Shown one piece after another: positions 62,381 through 64,000 of a stretch of DNA of 64,000 bases. Source of the DNA: Protopterus annectens (lineage: Eukaryota; Chordata; Ceratodontiformes; Protopteridae); the NCBI RefSeq assembly GCF_019279795.1, contig NC_056732.1:183177677-183241676 (forward strand), given 5' to 3'. Position 1 is the stretch's first letter, and each line of letters begins with the position of its first letter. The notes beneath the pieces are model-generated. The model was given only the letters and a program-made list of their open reading frames with translations. It did not search any database and was not told the origin of the DNA. The position numbers and the translations under genes were made by a program.

Positions 62381-62531
62381 AATATTCCAACAAAAATGTC
62401 ACAGATACCTGATGAAGTTCCATTTGTATTGAGTGTGAATAAAGGGAACGAAAGTGCTTATAACCTTACCCTGCCTGGTGTCTGGTTCTTTTCAAGGAGA
62501 AGGTATCCTGTGACATTTTTGTTGGATTATT
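62381..62531 (+). repeat. inverted repeat enclosing a hammerhead-like motif
   Basis: The left arm 62381-62408 (AATATTCCAACAAAAATGTC...) pairs with the right arm 62503-62531 (...TGACATTTTTGTTGGATTATT), 28 bp with two mismatches/indels. The ~94-bp loop contains the hammerhead-like core. Confidence 0.85.
62409..62460 (+). ncRNA. candidate hammerhead-like motif
   Basis: CTGATGA (62409-62415), bulged A, stem II GTTCC (62417-62421) paired perfectly with GGAAC (62445-62449), GAAA (62450-62453), GTGC (62454-62457) then TTA. Core order and the short 3' GTGC match Penelope-type hammerheads, and stem II is stronger than in the 34498 motif. Stem I is the doubt: the sequence just 3' of the proposed cleavage site does not pair with GATAC before the core. 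Instead the long arms at 62381-62408 and 62503-62531 pair around it. Could be a rearranged or decayed ribozyme. Confidence 0.42.
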
Positions 62532-62723
62532 TGCTTTTATGTGTTTTACTATTGTCATATATGACAATAGGTAAAGAGACAAATGAAGCCACATGTTTCT
62601 ATGAATTGTGTACCTCATTTCTGCATGATACACAACTAGCTTTAATATTCTTACATATATGGCATGCTCCATAATCCTGCATACTACATCACTGGCATAA
62701 TCAGAGAAATATACAAGCAAACA

Positions 62724-63117
62724 TGGGTCTATATTAATTTGTCAAAAACTAATTCCAGCGAATGGCTTTTCATCGAACACAAACCAGCAAATGGCCGTTC
62801 ATTGAACATTCACTTCAGCAAATGTTTTCCTAAGAGAAGGTGGTTGGCCAGCATTAGGAAATTTTCCCTTTTCCCCACTGTAGTGTGATCTTGGAGTTGG
62901 TATATATAAGTAGAGGGGGTGCGTGAGGCATAGCCCTCCACCTTGGTGGGTTTGATATAATGTACTTTGAGTTACGGTCTATGTGAGGGAACAAGTAATT
63001 TCCTTCTGTCAGAAAAACATTCTCTGAAGTGAATGTTCGATGAGCAGCCATCCGCTGGTTTGTGTTCAATGAATGGCTGTTCGCTGGAATTAGTTTTCGA
63101 TGAATTAATATAGACCC
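62724..63117. mobile_element. 394-bp foldback element with probable 8-bp target duplication
   Basis: Outer inverted repeats of about 135 bp begin GGGTCTATATTAATT on the left and mirror as AATTAATATAGACCC on the right. Arms contain 'aactaattccagcgaa', 'gaacacaaaccagc' and 'gaacattcacttcag'. AGCAAACA (62716-62723) and AGCAAAAA (63118-63125) look like an 8-bp duplication with one change. The core carries CCCCACTGTAGTGTGATC and 'ttggagttggtatat', shared with the 18342-18841 element. Non-coding. Confidence 0.82.
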
Positions 63118-63202
63118 AGCAAAAACACACACATATGCTAACAGACACCCGATATTCACATGGCTAACTTTGTGCATGTGTACATGCATGCATGGGCGTG
63201 TT

Positions 63203-63319
<117 letters not shown>

Positions 63320-63473
63320 CTCAACATGCAGAAACACTCTCAGTTCCTCTCCATTTAGCAGGTATATCCATGACCCCATCAGATGGGTCAATGCATTTTA
63401 AGTGAGCAAGCTACATCTGTAAATGTCTTGTCATCCTGAATGCAGTTACCCTTATATTTTCATGGTAAGAGAT

Positions 63474-63542
63474 CCACACACTCACACACAGACACACACT
63501 CACACGCACACACACGCACACACACGCACACGCACGCACAGG

Positions 63543-63610
<68 letters not shown>
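63474..63610. repeat. (CA)n microsatellite with CG units
   Basis: About 135 bp; the left half is interrupted by 'cgca' and 'gaca' units, the right half is pure. Opposite strand sense to the TG tract 160 bp upstream, so the two could pair as a large imperfect hairpin. Confidence 0.97.
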
Positions 63611-63611
<1 letters not shown>

Positions 63612-64000
63612 TCTCTCTTAGCCATGTGTATATACTACATAAGTCTGTGAGTGTATGTGTATGCAGATGTGTGTATGTGGTCTGTCTTTTAGTTTGTCCA
63701 TTCACAAAGCCCAGTGTACCTTATTGGTGCAGCGGGAGTCAGATTGTATACACTTATTGCAGTCTGTGTTGTTTCTTTAGTCCACAGGGCACTAGGAACA
63801 CTACTGTTAGTGGCTGCCTCACTGTACACCCTGCACTGTGGCCCATCCTACTCAAGCACTGAGAGTGTAATACACACAATAGGTGTTCAGACTGAATTTG
63901 TGGTGTGCCTTTCACATGACATGCAAAACTGTTCTAGCACCCACAGTAGTGTACACAGGCTGCTATGCCATGGTTCTCACTATTCACTCCTTCACCTACA
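63611..64000. other. anonymous DNA
   Basis: No supported feature to the window end. Confidence 0.35.

Noticed and set aside
62255..62674. 139-codon frame as a membrane protein
   Set aside because: It crosses the inverted repeat and hammerhead-like motif; no homology or coding bias seen.

Overview
The window is 64 kb of animal, almost certainly vertebrate, non-genic DNA. I recognise no host exon, host gene or structural RNA gene. It is AT-rich and packed with long (CA)n/(TG)n/(TA)n microsatellites, minisatellites and decayed transposable elements. Several things point to a fish-like genome: a fish-type SINE with a (CATC)n tail (55268-55812), a second tRNA-related SINE (24113-24325), and CR1-, L2-, RTE-, L1/Tx1-, Ty3/Gypsy- and Penelope-type elements side by side. 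The species cannot be fixed from the sequence; a fish or lungfish with an expanded, repeat-rich genome fits.

Layout. 1-7.4 kb: a decayed RTE LINE piece (1677-2697, minus), microsatellites and a small Penelope endonuclease scrap (4461-4700). 7.4-16.5 kb: a degenerate Ty3/Gypsy element on the minus strand. One CR1-like LINE sits inside its 3' LTR and another inside its RT gene, and a 2.6-kb block (CR1 tail + LTR + IN + RNase H) is present twice in tandem. 16.5-18.9 kb: an L2-like LINE (minus) split by a 500-bp foldback element with a target duplication. 19-24 kb: a 47-bp minisatellite, a probable solo LTR, two inverted copies of a dispersed repeat and a SINE. 24.4-27.4 kb: a CR1-like LINE (minus) bracketed by clusters of near-perfect palindromes. 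29-30.6 kb: an L1-like ORF1 relic interrupted by a 46-bp minisatellite and ending in a 51-bp (17-residue) coding repeat. 31.6-34.6 kb: a Penelope-like element with RT, GIY-YIG endonuclease and a candidate hammerhead ribozyme downstream. 36.6-40.4 kb: the most complete CR1-like LINE, with ORF1 (zinc finger + SGNH esterase) and ORF2 (APE endonuclease + RT). 40.4-42.1 kb: two Penelope endonuclease copies in inverted orientation, bounded by a 15-bp target duplication. 42-51 kb: mostly microsatellites and anonymous DNA. 51-53.8 kb: an L1-like ORF2 tail and another CR1-like copy (both minus). 55.3-55.8 kb: the fish SINE. 58.1-62.0 kb: a near full-length L2-like LINE (minus). 62.0-63.1 kb: a related LINE tail, a hammerhead-like motif inside an inverted repeat, and a second foldback element. 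The end is microsatellite-rich.

All coding remnants belong to mobile elements and all carry stops, frameshifts or truncations, so none is expected to be autonomous now. The most unusual material is structural: two foldback elements with unrelated arms that share one core sequence, palindrome clusters on both sides of a CR1, hammerhead-like motifs linked to Penelope DNA, and a tandem duplication whose second copy has a suspicious cluster of small deletions.
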